From Prosthecobacter debontii (GTDB lineage: Bacteria; Verrucomicrobiota; Verrucomicrobiia; Verrucomicrobiales; Akkermansiaceae), in NCBI GenBank assembly GCA_945870855.1, contig CAMBTP010000025.1:1-41122 (forward strand): a DNA stretch of 41,122 nt, given 5' to 3'. A program made the position numbers and the translations under genes. Each line of letters begins with the position of its first letter. Position 1 is the stretch's first letter. Positions 23,103 to 30,539 of this stretch are shown piece after piece. The notes below the pieces were generated by a model, which saw only the letters and a program-made list of their open reading frames with translations, made no database searches and was not told the origin of the DNA.

Positions 23103-23132
23103 AAATTCAAATTTCAAAACTCAAACTTCAAG
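23103..23132. repeat. 7-bp-periodic A/T tract after a stop codon
   Basis: AAATTCAA, ATTTCAA, AACTCAA, ACTTCAA, then GTAAAAG. It is the same (NNTTCAA)n pattern but ends GTAAAAG rather than GGAAGA. It lies in the 41-bp gap between convergent genes. Confidence 0.75.
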
Positions 23133-23142
23133 TAAAAGCGAG

Positions 23143-23664
23143 CTACTCTTTTCCGAAGATTTCCTCGGCGTAATGGGTACGAAGGAAAAGTAAGTCGGCT
23201 CGGTCTTTCTCGCGGTAGGTTTTTTCCTTCATTCGGTAGAGGAGGCGGGGTGAGGCGAATGGGATGGGTATTCCGCTGATCTCCCGGATTACGATGTCAT
23301 TTTTCGCCTCCTCGTAAGCGATGCCGCTCGCGGAGGCCATGAGATCGACGGTAATCTCGTCGTTGATGCGGACGACCGTGTATTGCGAGACCTCACCGGG
23401 CTTGAGTTCAAGGACGGCTTTATCCGGGAGGGTGGCGAGGGCAGCATAGACCTTGGCCTCGTTTTCGAGATCGGTGGCTATCACGAAATCGAGATCTTGG
23501 GTGACCCTCAAATATCCTGAACTGATGATCGCGAAACCTCCGATGACAAGATACTTGGCATCACTCTTGTTGAGTATCCTACATAGCTCAACCAAATCCT
23601 CCATGGATGGTGTCCTGGGAACCGGCTGTTCTATTTCTTCAGGATCGTATTCTGCGTCCACCAT
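23143..23664 (-). CDS. Second nucleotidyltransferase-fold protein
   Basis: A protein of about 173 residues with YLVIGGFAIISSGYLRVTQD and LDFVIATD, giving the GG and D-x-D elements of a minimal nucleotidyltransferase (AbiEii/DUF6036-like). The later IPIPFASPRLLYRMKEKTYR and KDRADLLFL segments are typical of this family. The frame is open to 23727. I chose the ATG at 23664, which overlaps the small upstream gene by 34 bp. An alternative at 23604 has AGGA upstream. It forms a small-protein plus nucleotidyltransferase pair like the one at 1868-2745, but is only distantly similar in sequence. Confidence 0.7.
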   Translation of the reverse strand: MVDAEYDPEEIEQPVPRTPSMEDLVELCRILNKSDAKYLVIGGFAIISSGYLRVTQDLDFVIATDLENEAKVYAALATLPDKAVLELKPGEVSQYTVVRINDEITVDLMASASGIAYEEAKNDIVIREISGIPIPFASPRLLYRMKEKTYREKDRADLLFLRTHYAEEIFGKE

Positions 23665-23858
23665 ACGTCTGCTTCTTCTTGGCTGTTGAACCTGAAAACT
23701 CCTTTTTTGCCGACCCTGTGTCCGCACGCGGTGAGAAGATCGTGAGCGGTCTTTTGGAGTCGGCTTACGGAGGCGAACGGATCTTTTGAAGGACGCCGCC
23801 TGCCCACAGTTTTCCCGATGGTTTCCTCGATGTTGATGATGCGGGGAAGCTCGCTCAT
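23631..23858 (-). CDS. Small protein preceding the second nucleotidyltransferase
   Basis: A 75-residue protein containing DPFASVSRLQKTAHDLL and KGVFRFNSQEEADVWW. I recall similar small proteins with a KG(V/I)(F/Y)RF-x-S/T-x-EEAD signature next to nucleotidyltransferases in Verrucomicrobiota and Planctomycetota. It overlaps or abuts the nucleotidyltransferase gene and is clearly co-directional. A partner or antitoxin-like role is inferred from the arrangement. No enzymatic motif is visible. Confidence 0.65.
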   Translation of the reverse strand: MSELPRIINIEETIGKTVGRRRPSKDPFASVSRLQKTAHDLLTACGHRVGKKGVFRFNSQEEADVWWTQNTILKK

Positions 23859-23902
23859 GGGAGGAAACTACCTGACGTCTGCCGCGATTGCGAGCGAGGA
23901 TT

Positions 23903-25540
23903 TCACAGCGGTGGGAAAGGCTGCTCGGAGACCACCCAGTCCTCGTTTTTTTCGGTGAAGGTTTTCATGGCCCACTCGCCGGGGAAGAGGGCGGTGAGCC
24001 AGCCGTTAGGATCGCGGGCGAGAACGGTGCCCATAGAGAGAGCGGGACGGGCTTCGGGAGCGAAGGGGTCGCCTTCTTTCGGTTTCAGCCAACGGGCGAT
24101 AGACCAGTCCGCGGATTCGATGCGGGTCTCGGCGGCATACTCACCTTCGAGGCGGTGCTGGAGCACCTCGAACTGGAGCGGGCCGACCGCGCCTAACAGG
24201 ATGCTGGACGAGGATGCGGGCGAATCTAACAGGGTGAACTCCGAAGCGACTCCTTCTTTCAGGAGTTGCTCAAGACCGCTCTGGAAGCGCTTGTATTTCG
24301 CGGTGGATTTATTGGTGAGGTAAGAAAAGCACTCGGGCGGGAAACGCGGGATCTCGTCGAATTTCACATCGGGGGCGGAGGCAAGGGTGTCGCCGATCAG
24401 GAGGTCGTAGTTGCCGACGAGACCGACGACATCGCCGGCGAAGGCATCATCGACCGTTTCGCGCTCGCGGGCGAAAAGGCGCTGCGAGTTGGCGAGGCGG
24501 ATGGTCGCGCCCGTGCGGGTGTTAATGACATCCATGTCGCGCTCGAAGCGACCCGATACGATGCGTATGAAAGCGATGCGATCCCGGTGCTTCGGGTTCA
24601 TGTTCGCTTGGATTTTGAAAACGAAAGCGGAAAAACCCTCGGCGGCGGGATGGATAGTTTCGCCGGAACTTTGGCGTGACAGCGGCGGCGGGGAAAGCTC
24701 AAGGAAGCGGTCTAACAGAAGCTGGACGCCGAAGTTATTTGCCGCAGACCCGAAGAAAACTGGAGTAAGTCTTCCGGCCAAAACCTCGTTCACATCGAAG
24801 TCTGCGCCCGCGCCTTCCAGCAGATCCAGTTCCTCACAGACCTGGTTATAAGTGATCTCATCCACTGCATTTTTCACCGACTCATCCTCGATACCGGTGA
24901 CATTGACGGGTGCGCGGAAAGCTCCGTGAGCGGTGCGCTCGAAGAGGTGGACACTTTTATTTTCCCTATCGTAAACGCCCTTGAAACGCGGCCCGTCGCC
25001 CAGCGGCCAGTTCACGGGAAACGCATGGATGCCGAGCACGGATTCCAGCTCGTCGAGGAGGTCAAGCGTCGGCCGCGCAGGGCGGTCGAGCTTGTTCATG
25101 AAAGTGAAGATCGGCACTCCCCGGCGGCGGCAGACTTCAAAAAGTTTCCGCGTCTGAGACTCGATGCCCTTGCCCGCGTCCACCACCATCACGGCGGCAT
25201 CCACGGCGGTGAGCACTCGGTAGGTGTCTTCGGAGAAATCCTTGTGCCCTGGTGTATCGAGGATATTGACCACGCAGTCCTTGTATTCGAACTGCAGAAC
25301 GGTAGAGGAAACAGAGATGCCGCGCTGCTTCTCCATTTCCATCCAGTCAGAGGTGGTGGCACGCTGGTTTTTCTTGGCAGTGACAGAACCGGCGAGTTGG
25401 AGAGCGCCGCCGTAGAGTAGGAATTTTTCCGTTAGGGTCGTTTTTCCCGCATCGGGGTGGGAAATGATCGCAAAGGAGCGACGGCGCGAAACCTCCTTCT
25501 GGAAGGCGGGCGAAGGGGTTGTGTAAACGGAAAGTGACAT
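23903..25540 (-). CDS. prfC: Peptide chain release factor 3
   Basis: A 545-residue translational GTPase that removes RF1/RF2 from terminated ribosomes. GTP-binding motifs are visible: ISHPDAGKTTLTEK (P-loop), RGISVSSTVLQFEYK (switch), NILDTPGHKDFSEDTYR and FMNKLDRPARP. RF3-specific features include the C-terminal KFDEIPRFPPECFSYL and VGPLQFEVLQHRL segments. The frame extends to 25627, but the ATG at 25540 gives the normal N-terminus (MSLSVYTTPSPAFQKEVSRR). Length is standard. Confidence 0.95.
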   Translation of the reverse strand: MSLSVYTTPSPAFQKEVSRRRSFAIISHPDAGKTTLTEKFLLYGGALQLAGSVTAKKNQRATTSDWMEMEKQRGISVSSTVLQFEYKDCVVNILDTPGHKDFSEDTYRVLTAVDAAVMVVDAGKGIESQTRKLFEVCRRRGVPIFTFMNKLDRPARPTLDLLDELESVLGIHAFPVNWPLGDGPRFKGVYDRENKSVHLFERTAHGAFRAPVNVTGIEDESVKNAVDEITYNQVCEELDLLEGAGADFDVNEVLAGRLTPVFFGSAANNFGVQLLLDRFLELSPPPLSRQSSGETIHPAAEGFSAFVFKIQANMNPKHRDRIAFIRIVSGRFERDMDVINTRTGATIRLANSQRLFARERETVDDAFAGDVVGLVGNYDLLIGDTLASAPDVKFDEIPRFPPECFSYLTNKSTAKYKRFQSGLEQLLKEGVASEFTLLDSPASSSSILLGAVGPLQFEVLQHRLEGEYAAETRIESADWSIARWLKPKEGDPFAPEARPALSMGTVLARDPNGWLTALFPGEWAMKTFTEKNEDWVVSEQPFPPL

Positions 25541-25655
25541 CGGACTGACATGCGGGATAGCCCCGCGGCGACGAAAGGTCAATGACCGCCGGAAGTCTTG
25601 AGAAAAAGTCGCCGGCGCACAGAGCACGGAAAACGTGTTACCAATCTGAAATTTT

Positions 25656-26156
25656 TCAAGATTCGTCCGTCCGCTTCCGTTGTCGGGCTTCGCGGAAAAA
25701 GCTTTGGAGCAGCGCCAGCGACTCCTCGCCGAGCACTCCGGCGGTGACTTCGCAGCGATGATTCAATGGCGGATTTGATTCCAAAAGGTTAATCCAGCCG
25801 CCCGCCGCGCCCGCTTTGGGATCCGAGCAGCCGAAGACGACTCGCGTCGGGCGGCAATGCACGATCGCCCCCGCGCACATCGCGCAAGGCTCTTTGGTGA
25901 CGTAAAGAGTGCAATTCTCAAGTCGCCAATCGCCCAACGCCTGCTGCGCGGCGGTCAGCGCGAGCATTTCGGCGTGGGCGGTCGCGTCTTTCAGAGTCTC
26001 CACTTGGTTCCATGCACGGCCGATAATTTTCCCCTCATGCACTACCACCGCACCCACCGGCACCTCGGAGGCAGCGTAGGCCTTCATTGCCTCCCGCATC
26101 GCCTGCCCCATGAAATGAGCGTCGCTGTGGAGGTCGATGATGGGGTCTTCGTGCAT
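25656..26156 (-). CDS. tadA: tRNA adenosine(34) deaminase
   Basis: A 166-residue zinc deaminase that converts A34 to inosine in tRNA-Arg(ACG). The catalytic motifs are TAHAEMLAL (zinc His and proton-shuttle Glu) and KEPCAMCAGAIVH (two zinc cysteines). Length and the C-terminal helix are typical. The frame starts at a TTG at 26168, but the ATG at 26156 is preferred. It is divergent from rpe, with about 100 bp between the starts that should hold both promoters. Confidence 0.92.
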   Translation of the reverse strand: MHEDPIIDLHSDAHFMGQAMREAMKAYAASEVPVGAVVVHEGKIIGRAWNQVETLKDATAHAEMLALTAAQQALGDWRLENCTLYVTKEPCAMCAGAIVHCRPTRVVFGCSDPKAGAAGGWINLLESNPPLNHRCEVTAGVLGEESLALLQSFFREARQRKRTDES

Positions 26157-26255
26157 GCGCGTCGCCAAGTTTTAGACGCCTTTCGCCAGTCCGGCAAACA
26201 CTTCGCCTCCCGATTTTTCCTTCCCATCCTGTCCAGCCCTGCTTCGTTAGTCCAC

Positions 26256-26924
26256 GTGATCGCTAGAACCTTCCACGACCGTGTCATCGCCCCGTCCCTA
26301 CTCGCCGCAGATTTCTCGAATGTGGGCCAGGAAACCACACGCGCCATCAACGCCGGAGCGGATTGGCTGCACCTTGATGTCATGGACGGGCATTTCGTGG
26401 ACAATATTTCCTTCGGCCCAGCGATGGTGCAGACAATTCACGAGTCGAACGATATTTTCCTCGATGTGCACCTGATGATCTCGCGACCCGACCACTACCT
26501 GCCGCGCTTCATTGCCGCTGGGTCGGACTGCATCACCGTCCACGTCGAGGCCGAGCATGATGTCTCAGAAACCTTGGAGCGCATCCGTGAAGCGGGCTGC
26601 CTCGCCGGCCTCGCACTGAACCCAGCCACCCCTCTCGAGGATGCCATTCCTTACCTCGGAAAAATCGACCTGCTGCTTTGTATGACCGTTGTGCCTGGTT
26701 TCGGTGGACAGCCTTTCATGGAGTCGGTCATGCCAAAAATCTCCGCCGCCGCTGCCTATCGAAAAGAAAAAGGCCTCACATACCACATCGAGGTCGATGG
26801 CGGCATCGGCGTTAAAACGGCAGCTATCTCCTACGCTGCTGGCGCGAACGTAATGGTCGCCGGTTCCACCACATTCGGAGCGAAAGACATGGCCGCCGCC
26901 ATCGCGGCCATCCGCGAGGCCTAA
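26256..26924 (+). CDS. rpe: Ribulose-phosphate 3-epimerase
   Basis: A 222-residue TIM-barrel epimerase interconverting ribulose-5-phosphate and xylulose-5-phosphate. Motifs include IAPSLLAADFSNVGQE, LHLDVMDGHFVDNISFGP, DVHLMISRPDHYLPRF, MTVVPGFGGQPFMESVMPKI and EVDGGIGVKTA. The frame is open far upstream across the antisense of tadA. I chose the GTG at 26256 because it gives the usual 10-residue lead before the first strand and normal length. Confidence 0.93.
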   Translation: MIARTFHDRVIAPSLLAADFSNVGQETTRAINAGADWLHLDVMDGHFVDNISFGPAMVQTIHESNDIFLDVHLMISRPDHYLPRFIAAGSDCITVHVEAEHDVSETLERIREAGCLAGLALNPATPLEDAIPYLGKIDLLLCMTVVPGFGGQPFMESVMPKISAAAAYRKEKGLTYHIEVDGGIGVKTAAISYAAGANVMVAGSTTFGAKDMAAAIAAIREA

Positions 26925-27023
26925 ACCCATCACACACCATTTTGAAAACCATCCTCATCAGCTCCGCCGAGTGAACTCCCGTTTCCGTTTGAAACCTCGC
27001 CGCGATTTCTGTAGCATCCCTGC

Positions 27024-27578
27024 ATGTCAAAAAAGTCCGGAGCCGAGCGCGTGGTAGTAAAGGTGTTCACCTATGGGATCCAGCCCAAGGTGTGGCGCGT
27101 ATTTTCCATCTCCTCCTCCGTCAATTTCCTCCAGCTCAGCGATGCGATCCAGGCCGCTATGGGTTGGGAAAACAAGCACCCCCACGAGTTCCGCCACGGT
27201 AAGGGCAAGCGCCTAGTCGATGTCATCGGCCCCGTAGGCCTTCAGGATCAGACACTCGGCGATTTTCAGGACGAGGCCATCCTCACCGTTGCCGACTACA
27301 TCGGCCGCAAACGCCTGCCCATGCGCATGCTGTATCGTTACGACTTCGCTGACGAGTGGATCCACGAGGTCGTCTTCGACAAGCGCGAGGAAGGCGAGGG
27401 AGCGCCGCAAATGATCGATGGTGGCCGTGCCTGCCCGCCCGAAGATTTCGGCGGGGCCTTCCAATTCATGCAGGCACTCGCTGGAGAAATCGAGTGGGAC
27501 AAGCCCGGCTACGACCCCGCCGCCTTCGACATCGCCTCTGTGGACTTTGCGAAAAAGGCGACCCGCAACCGCAAATAA
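27024..27578 (+). CDS. Plasmid pRiA4b ORF-3-like family protein
   Basis: A 184-residue protein matching the pRiA4b ORF-3-like family: VFTYGIQPKVWRVFSISSSV near the start, LSDAIQAAMGWENKHPHEF, a middle YRYDFADEWIHEVVF and a C-terminal GRACPPEDFGG then GYDPAAFD. The function is not established in this family. It stands alone, about 100 bp after rpe and convergent with the metallo-hydrolase gene. The 130-bp gap to 27708 contains a TCTCCGCGTCTCTGCG string but no clear terminator stem. Confidence 0.85.
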   Translation: MSKKSGAERVVVKVFTYGIQPKVWRVFSISSSVNFLQLSDAIQAAMGWENKHPHEFRHGKGKRLVDVIGPVGLQDQTLGDFQDEAILTVADYIGRKRLPMRMLYRYDFADEWIHEVVFDKREEGEGAPQMIDGGRACPPEDFGGAFQFMQALAGEIEWDKPGYDPAAFDIASVDFAKKATRNRK

Positions 27579-27708
27579 GCGACCTCACCCACTTTTAAGA
27601 TCCCACTTTCTCCGCGTCTCTGCGTTAAAACTGGAGAGAACTTTGAAACTCCACGGCGGCAGCCTTTGGTAATGCATCGGGGGAGAATGCTTCGTTATTT
27701 AAAAAAAC

Positions 27709-28482
27709 CTAGGCGAAGCGCGGGTGGAAGGGATTGCCAATAAGTTCTTCACTGATGGTGGTGGCAGGGCCGTGGCCAGGAAGGATAATGCAACCGGGTT
27801 TGGCTTTTGAGAAAGCAGCGCGGAGGGTGCGGCCAGCGAGGTCGTGGGCTTCGCGGGTTTTGCAGCCGCCCATCGAACCGGCGAAGATGGCATCGCCTGC
27901 GACGAAGAGCTGGCGCTCCAGGCCGTTGATGAAATATCCAGTGGCGGGGGTGCAGTGGCCGGAGAGATCGACAGCTTCCAACTCCAACGAACCGAACGAG
28001 AGATTACCAGTGGTAAGGGCTTCGGTTTCCGAAATTACCTTTACCCCTGCCGCCGCGAGGGCGACCACGCCGCCGATGTGATCCGGATGGGCGTGGGTGA
28101 TGAGTAGTGCGTCGAGTCCTTGCGGCGAAATCTTTTCGAGTATATCGCGCTCGCCGGTTCCGGCATCGAAGAGAATATGAATGCCGTCGTGTAGCACTTC
28201 CCACGCGTTCACAGTCCATTTCCCGAAAGGTAACTCGATACGGCGAATACCGGGGATCGCGATAGGCTCCGGCAGATATCTAGGCAATGCCACAAGAGCT
28301 TCGGCATCGAGACCGAGAGCCGGGCTGATCGCCCTCGCAGTGAACTCTTTCATCTGGCCGCCGAGAAGGGTTTCAATTTCACCCACGGCGATGCCACTGG
28401 CTTCGGAGAGGCCTGGGACATCGATGCCCAGACCGCGCATCGCCTTGGCGATCACATCGGTGAATTCGTCCTCCAAACTCAT
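27709..28482 (-). CDS. HTH-like domain fused to metallo-beta-lactamase-fold hydrolase
   Basis: A 257-residue protein. Residues 1 to about 70 have the helix pattern of an XRE-type DNA-binding domain (GLSEASGIAVGEIETLLGG, then ALGLDAEALVALPRY). The rest is a metallo-beta-lactamase-fold hydrolase with the metal motif THAHPDHIGG, a second-site VDLSGHCTPATGYF, VAGDAIFAGSMGG and ILPGHGPATT, like glyoxalase II or quorum-quenching lactonases. The frame is open to 28680. The ATG at 28482 overlaps the stop of the ClpP-like gene by 4 bp. The substrate is unknown. Confidence 0.85.
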   Translation of the reverse strand: MSLEDEFTDVIAKAMRGLGIDVPGLSEASGIAVGEIETLLGGQMKEFTARAISPALGLDAEALVALPRYLPEPIAIPGIRRIELPFGKWTVNAWEVLHDGIHILFDAGTGERDILEKISPQGLDALLITHAHPDHIGGVVALAAAGVKVISETEALTTGNLSFGSLELEAVDLSGHCTPATGYFINGLERQLFVAGDAIFAGSMGGCKTREAHDLAGRTLRAAFSKAKPGCIILPGHGPATTISEELIGNPFHPRFA

Positions 28483-29690
28483 CTCATGCGGTAGTAGCCG
28501 TCTGGATTGTAGAGGAAATAGACATCCTTCGGATTGAGGCGCGGAAGATAGGTGAAGGGCTTGCCGTCGGGGTCGATCTCCTCGACGAGCGCTGCTTTCT
28601 TCGCCTCTGCCACTTTTTCTGCGTCCGGGTTGAGGGTGATGGAGCTTTCCACGATGCCTTCGACGATATGGTTCACCCAATTGAGTTCCTTGGCCTTGTC
28701 GCCAAATTCACTCCAATCGCCGCTGGTTGAGCGGGCATACATTTTTTTGATAAACTCATCGGTTGTGATTCCCATTTTCTTTGCGACCGGCGCGGCGAGG
28801 CGATCCCACCAGCGGGTGCTCTCCTGGAAAAACTCTTTCTGCTGGGTGAGGTTCAAGCGGGCGAAGGCAATCTGTGAACTGATCTGATGGTGAAGGATGA
28901 GGGCGTTCGGGTAGGCGTAACTTTCCTCGGCGAGGGTGGTGATGCACGCGGCCATTGAGGCGGCGAAACTTTTCACCACTACATGGATCGGCGCATCACT
29001 GGCCTCCATGGCCTTGAGGATACGGTAGCCGGCCATCACCGAGCCGCCTGGGCAATCGTCGATGACGATGAAGATGGGCAGCTTGCGGTCGCTGTTGTTC
29101 CAAAAGTCGATGCGGCTTGTCACAAAATCCGCAGTGGCTCCGACGATCATGCCGTTGAGGGGAATGCGACGATCGGAAATGACGAGCACGCCATCATCGC
29201 GGAGAGGTTTCTCAAGATACTGGGGATCAGAATCGGCGAAGGACTCACGTTTGTCGCGGGCCTCGATGGTTTGGATCTCGGTTTGGAGGCGGGTCAGTTC
29301 GAGCGCGGCCTCGCTCTGTACAGTCTTGAGATCAGCGGCGACTTTCTCGGAGCGAATACGGGAAAGCTCGGATTCGCGGGTGAGGCGGGCGATTTCGGTC
29401 TCGGACTCGGCAACAGCGCCTTTGACGGCCTCCTGGCGCTTCGCGGCTTCAAGGGCGAGCTTCTCGGTGATGAGTTCGCGCTCCAGTTTCAGCTTGGAAA
29501 TCTCGGAGCGGAGGTCGTTTGTTTCCTGAGTGAGGGTTTCCGCAGCAAGTTTATTGAGGGACTCAAGCTTCGCAGCACCGTCGGTGTGGGCGGGGGCGGG
29601 TTTCTCCTCGGCAGCGGGAGCCTTGCCTTCCTGTGCGTGGAGTGAGGCGAAGCCGATTGCGAAAAATAGCAATATCGTTTGGAGTTTCAT
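28479..29690 (-). CDS. Exported ClpP-like serine protease with coiled-coil region
   Basis: A protein of about 403 residues. The N-terminus is a signal peptide (MKLQTILLFFAIGFASLHA). Residues about 40-150 are a charged heptad-rich helix, probably a coiled coil. The C-terminal half is a ClpP/crotonase-fold peptidase with DDCPGGSVMAG (oxyanion region), the nucleophile Ser245 in FAASMAACI, and His268 in NALILHHQ, spaced nearly as in ClpP. Export would place it away from cytoplasmic Clp ATPases. The ATG at 29690 overlaps the upstream stop (ATGA). An ATG at 29699 is also possible. Confidence 0.85.
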   Translation of the reverse strand: MKLQTILLFFAIGFASLHAQEGKAPAAEEKPAPAHTDGAAKLESLNKLAAETLTQETNDLRSEISKLKLERELITEKLALEAAKRQEAVKGAVAESETEIARLTRESELSRIRSEKVAADLKTVQSEAALELTRLQTEIQTIEARDKRESFADSDPQYLEKPLRDDGVLVISDRRIPLNGMIVGATADFVTSRIDFWNNSDRKLPIFIVIDDCPGGSVMAGYRILKAMEASDAPIHVVVKSFAASMAACITTLAEESYAYPNALILHHQISSQIAFARLNLTQQKEFFQESTRWWDRLAAPVAKKMGITTDEFIKKMYARSTSGDWSEFGDKAKELNWVNHIVEGIVESSITLNPDAEKVAEAKKAALVEEIDPDGKPFTYLPRLNPKDVYFLYNPDGYYRMR

Positions 29691-30538
29691 TCCTCCCATA
29701 CTGCCGCTTGATTGCGTTTTTTCAAGCGGAGTCCGACAAAAATCACAACGGCCACAAACAGTAGGAAAAGGCAGGCGGCGATGGCGAAAAAAGTGAATAG
29801 GCGATGGCTCGCAGTGTCCACTTGGGTGTTCGTGATGGTGTCCTTAGGCTTCTCGCCTGCAATTTTCACAAATCGCACCGCGCCCTCGCCGAGTTCCACT
29901 GATGTGAGTTCCGACATTACACTGCCGATTCCCTCCTTGCCTGCATAACGCTCCGCGATGCGATAGGGAGACATCTGGCCAAGGAATCCCTCGGCGACCT
30001 TTTTTCCAGGCACCTCGATCTCACTGATCTGCAGGACGATTTCCTTATTCAGTAATCCTGGTTTGGCGATCATCGTGCCATTCAGGTAGCGAGCATCGGA
30101 GGCGATCCAGCCACCTTCGCCTTCCTTCGCCATCCGCGGCTTGCCATTGAGTTGGAAGGAAATTTCCAAACGTATTTGTTTCTGAGAAATCGAGGTCACG
30201 CGGAATTTACCACGTAGATCCTTGAACGAATCGTAGGCGGCGATAGCGAGATTCATTTCCTCCGCCGTCAGCTCCATGGTCGCGGATTTACCGTCGCTCA
30301 CGGCGAGGCGGAAGGTCTCGATTTTCTCGGCGAGGCGGTTCAATTCGGCTTCCCTTTCCTCAATTGGCGAGACCTCGACCACCGAGGGTTTCTCTTCGGT
30401 GAATTTCGCTATTTCGTTGGACTGTCGGAAAAGAACCGAGATGGAGAATCCGATTAAGAAAAGCATGACCAGCAGCGCCGCGATCAGAATCGCGCAACCG
30501 GCGTAGGGTGATTTTTCGCTTACGCTGTCGTTTTTCAT
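29687..30538 (-). CDS. Membrane protein with N- and C-terminal transmembrane helices
   Basis: A 283-residue protein of no recognised family. A transmembrane helix near residues 15-35 (AILIAALLVMLFLIGFSISV) and another near 250-272 (FFAIAACLFLLFVAVVIFVG) flank a soluble region of about 210 residues, probably periplasmic, with LTAEEMNLAIAAYDSFKDL and GKFRVTSIS. A basic cytoplasmic tail follows. The frame is open to 30685, but the ATG at 30538 directly follows the tatC stop. It lies between tatC and the exported ClpP-like gene, suggesting a shared envelope role. Confidence 0.75.
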   Translation of the reverse strand: MKNDSVSEKSPYAGCAILIAALLVMLFLIGFSISVLFRQSNEIAKFTEEKPSVVEVSPIEEREAELNRLAEKIETFRLAVSDGKSATMELTAEEMNLAIAAYDSFKDLRGKFRVTSISQKQIRLEISFQLNGKPRMAKEGEGGWIASDARYLNGTMIAKPGLLNKEIVLQISEIEVPGKKVAEGFLGQMSPYRIAERYAGKEGIGSVMSELTSVELGEGAVRFVKIAGEKPKDTITNTQVDTASHRLFTFFAIAACLFLLFVAVVIFVGLRLKKRNQAAVWEE

Positions 30539-30539
30539 A

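Noticed and set aside
25857..26255. N-terminal extension of rpe across tadA
   Set aside because: This stretch is the antisense of tadA, and the rpe family starts at the GTG at 26256.
28983..29645. 220-codon plus-strand open frame opposite the ClpP-like gene
   Set aside because: It is a glycine- and leucine-rich mirror of the coiled-coil coding sequence with no independent support.
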